Shown here: positions 5,133 through 5,385 of the stretch, piece by piece
Layout: each line of letters begins with the position of its first letter
Numbering within the stretch: position 1 is the first letter of the stretch
Assembly: GCA_021777285.1 (NCBI GenBank)
Contig: JAJYDR010000141.1
Location: 1-5,385 of the forward strand
Direction of reading: 5' to 3'
Source: Actinomycetes bacterium
Lineage (GTDB): Bacteria; Actinomycetota; Acidimicrobiia; Acidimicrobiales; RAAP-2
DNA length: 5,385 nt
Made by a program: the position numbers and the translations under genes
The notes under the pieces: generated by a model
The model's input: only the letters and a program-made list of their open reading frames with translations
The model's database searches: none
Told to the model about the DNA's origin: nothing

Positions 5133-5381
5133 ATGCCCAAAACCATTGCCCAGCGTGAACTACGCAACGAGAACGCCAGGGTGATCGACGAGGTCGTCGC
5201 TGGCGAAAGTTTCGTGGTGACCCGTAACGGAATCCCGGTGGCCGAATTGCGCCCTCTCTCTGCACCACGGCGAACCGTTCTTCCGAAATCCGCCATCGCT
5301 GATTTCGTCGAGACCGGGCCGCGCATTGACGCAAAACGGTTTCGAGCCGACTTCGACAACTTCGTTGACCAAGAGTTCTAG
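5133..5381 (+). CDS. Phd/YefM-type antitoxin, intact
   Basis: This 82-residue antitoxin has the Phd/YefM fold. An N-terminal DNA-binding part (RELRNENARVIDEVVAGE, residues 8-25, then SFVVTRNGIPVAELRPL, 26-42) is followed by a linker and a toxin-neutralising tail (SAIADFVETGPRIDAKRFRA, 53-72, and DFDNFVDQEF). It is expected to bind and inhibit a PIN-domain toxin and to repress its own promoter. The ATG at 5133 is chosen because family members begin a few residues before the QRELRN block and a -10-like box lies at leaderless distance. Upstream in-frame extension to 4968 is not family-like. The stop TAG (5379-5381) is followed immediately by ATG at 5382, the usual tight coupling to the toxin gene. 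It is paralogous to the broken antitoxin at 1084, sharing RGESFVVTRNG-like core residues. Confidence 0.88.
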   Translation: MPKTIAQRELRNENARVIDEVVAGESFVVTRNGIPVAELRPLSAPRRTVLPKSAIADFVETGPRIDAKRFRADFDNFVDQEF

Positions 5382-5385
5382 ATGA
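5382..5385 (+). CDS. probable start of the cognate toxin, cut off by the window
   Basis: Only ATGA is visible, directly after the antitoxin stop. In Phd/VapC loci the toxin gene starts at or within a few bases of the antitoxin stop, and the paralogous locus at 1084-1594 carries a VapC-type toxin remnant. A PIN-domain toxin is therefore expected, by context alone. Confidence 0.35.

Overview
The window comes from a moderately high-GC bacterium. The protein families suggest an actinomycete: an FGLLP-motif membrane protein, a DUF664/DinB protein, Phd/VapC-type modules with short or leaderless 5' ends, and an actinobacterial-style IS256 transposase. A placement near Acidimicrobiia is only a guess. 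It looks like an accessory, rearranged stretch: two complete genes (DinB and the transposase) and one complete antitoxin sit among broken ones.

Layout. Positions 3-740 hold the 3' part of a polytopic membrane protein (+). Positions 741-1083 are non-coding and carry a perfect 14-bp hairpin at 939-968. Positions 1084-1594 are a decayed Phd/VapC-type toxin-antitoxin locus: the antitoxin has a one-base frameshift in a C run, and the PIN toxin has lost its N-terminal half. Positions 1693-1743 are a scrap of an IS5-type transposase. Positions 1774-2376 (-) encode an intact DUF664/DinB-type protein. Positions 2595-2657 are seven 9-bp tandem repeats that run through the stop codon of a VOC (glyoxalase-like) gene remnant (-, 2632-2712). 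Positions 2713-4266 are a complete IS256-family insertion sequence, with an intact 410-residue transposase and 38-bp imperfect terminal inverted repeats (28/38). At the right edge of the IS lies a RelE/ParE-type toxin gene (4318-4821) whose expected first codons are in frame but have no start codon. Positions 4822-5132 have no convincing gene. Positions 5133-5381 encode an intact Phd-type antitoxin, followed at once by an ATG at 5382 that probably starts its toxin outside the window.

How the parts relate. The window is bracketed by two paralogous Phd-type antitoxins, one in a dead locus and one apparently live. The IS256 copy abuts two unrelated broken genes, the VOC C-terminus on the left and the RelE 5' end on the right, and no clear target-site duplication is visible. 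This suggests that an IS-linked deletion or rearrangement joined them, rather than a simple insertion. I see no convincing new multi-gene system. The main interest is the record of toxin-antitoxin decay and IS-linked rearrangement.
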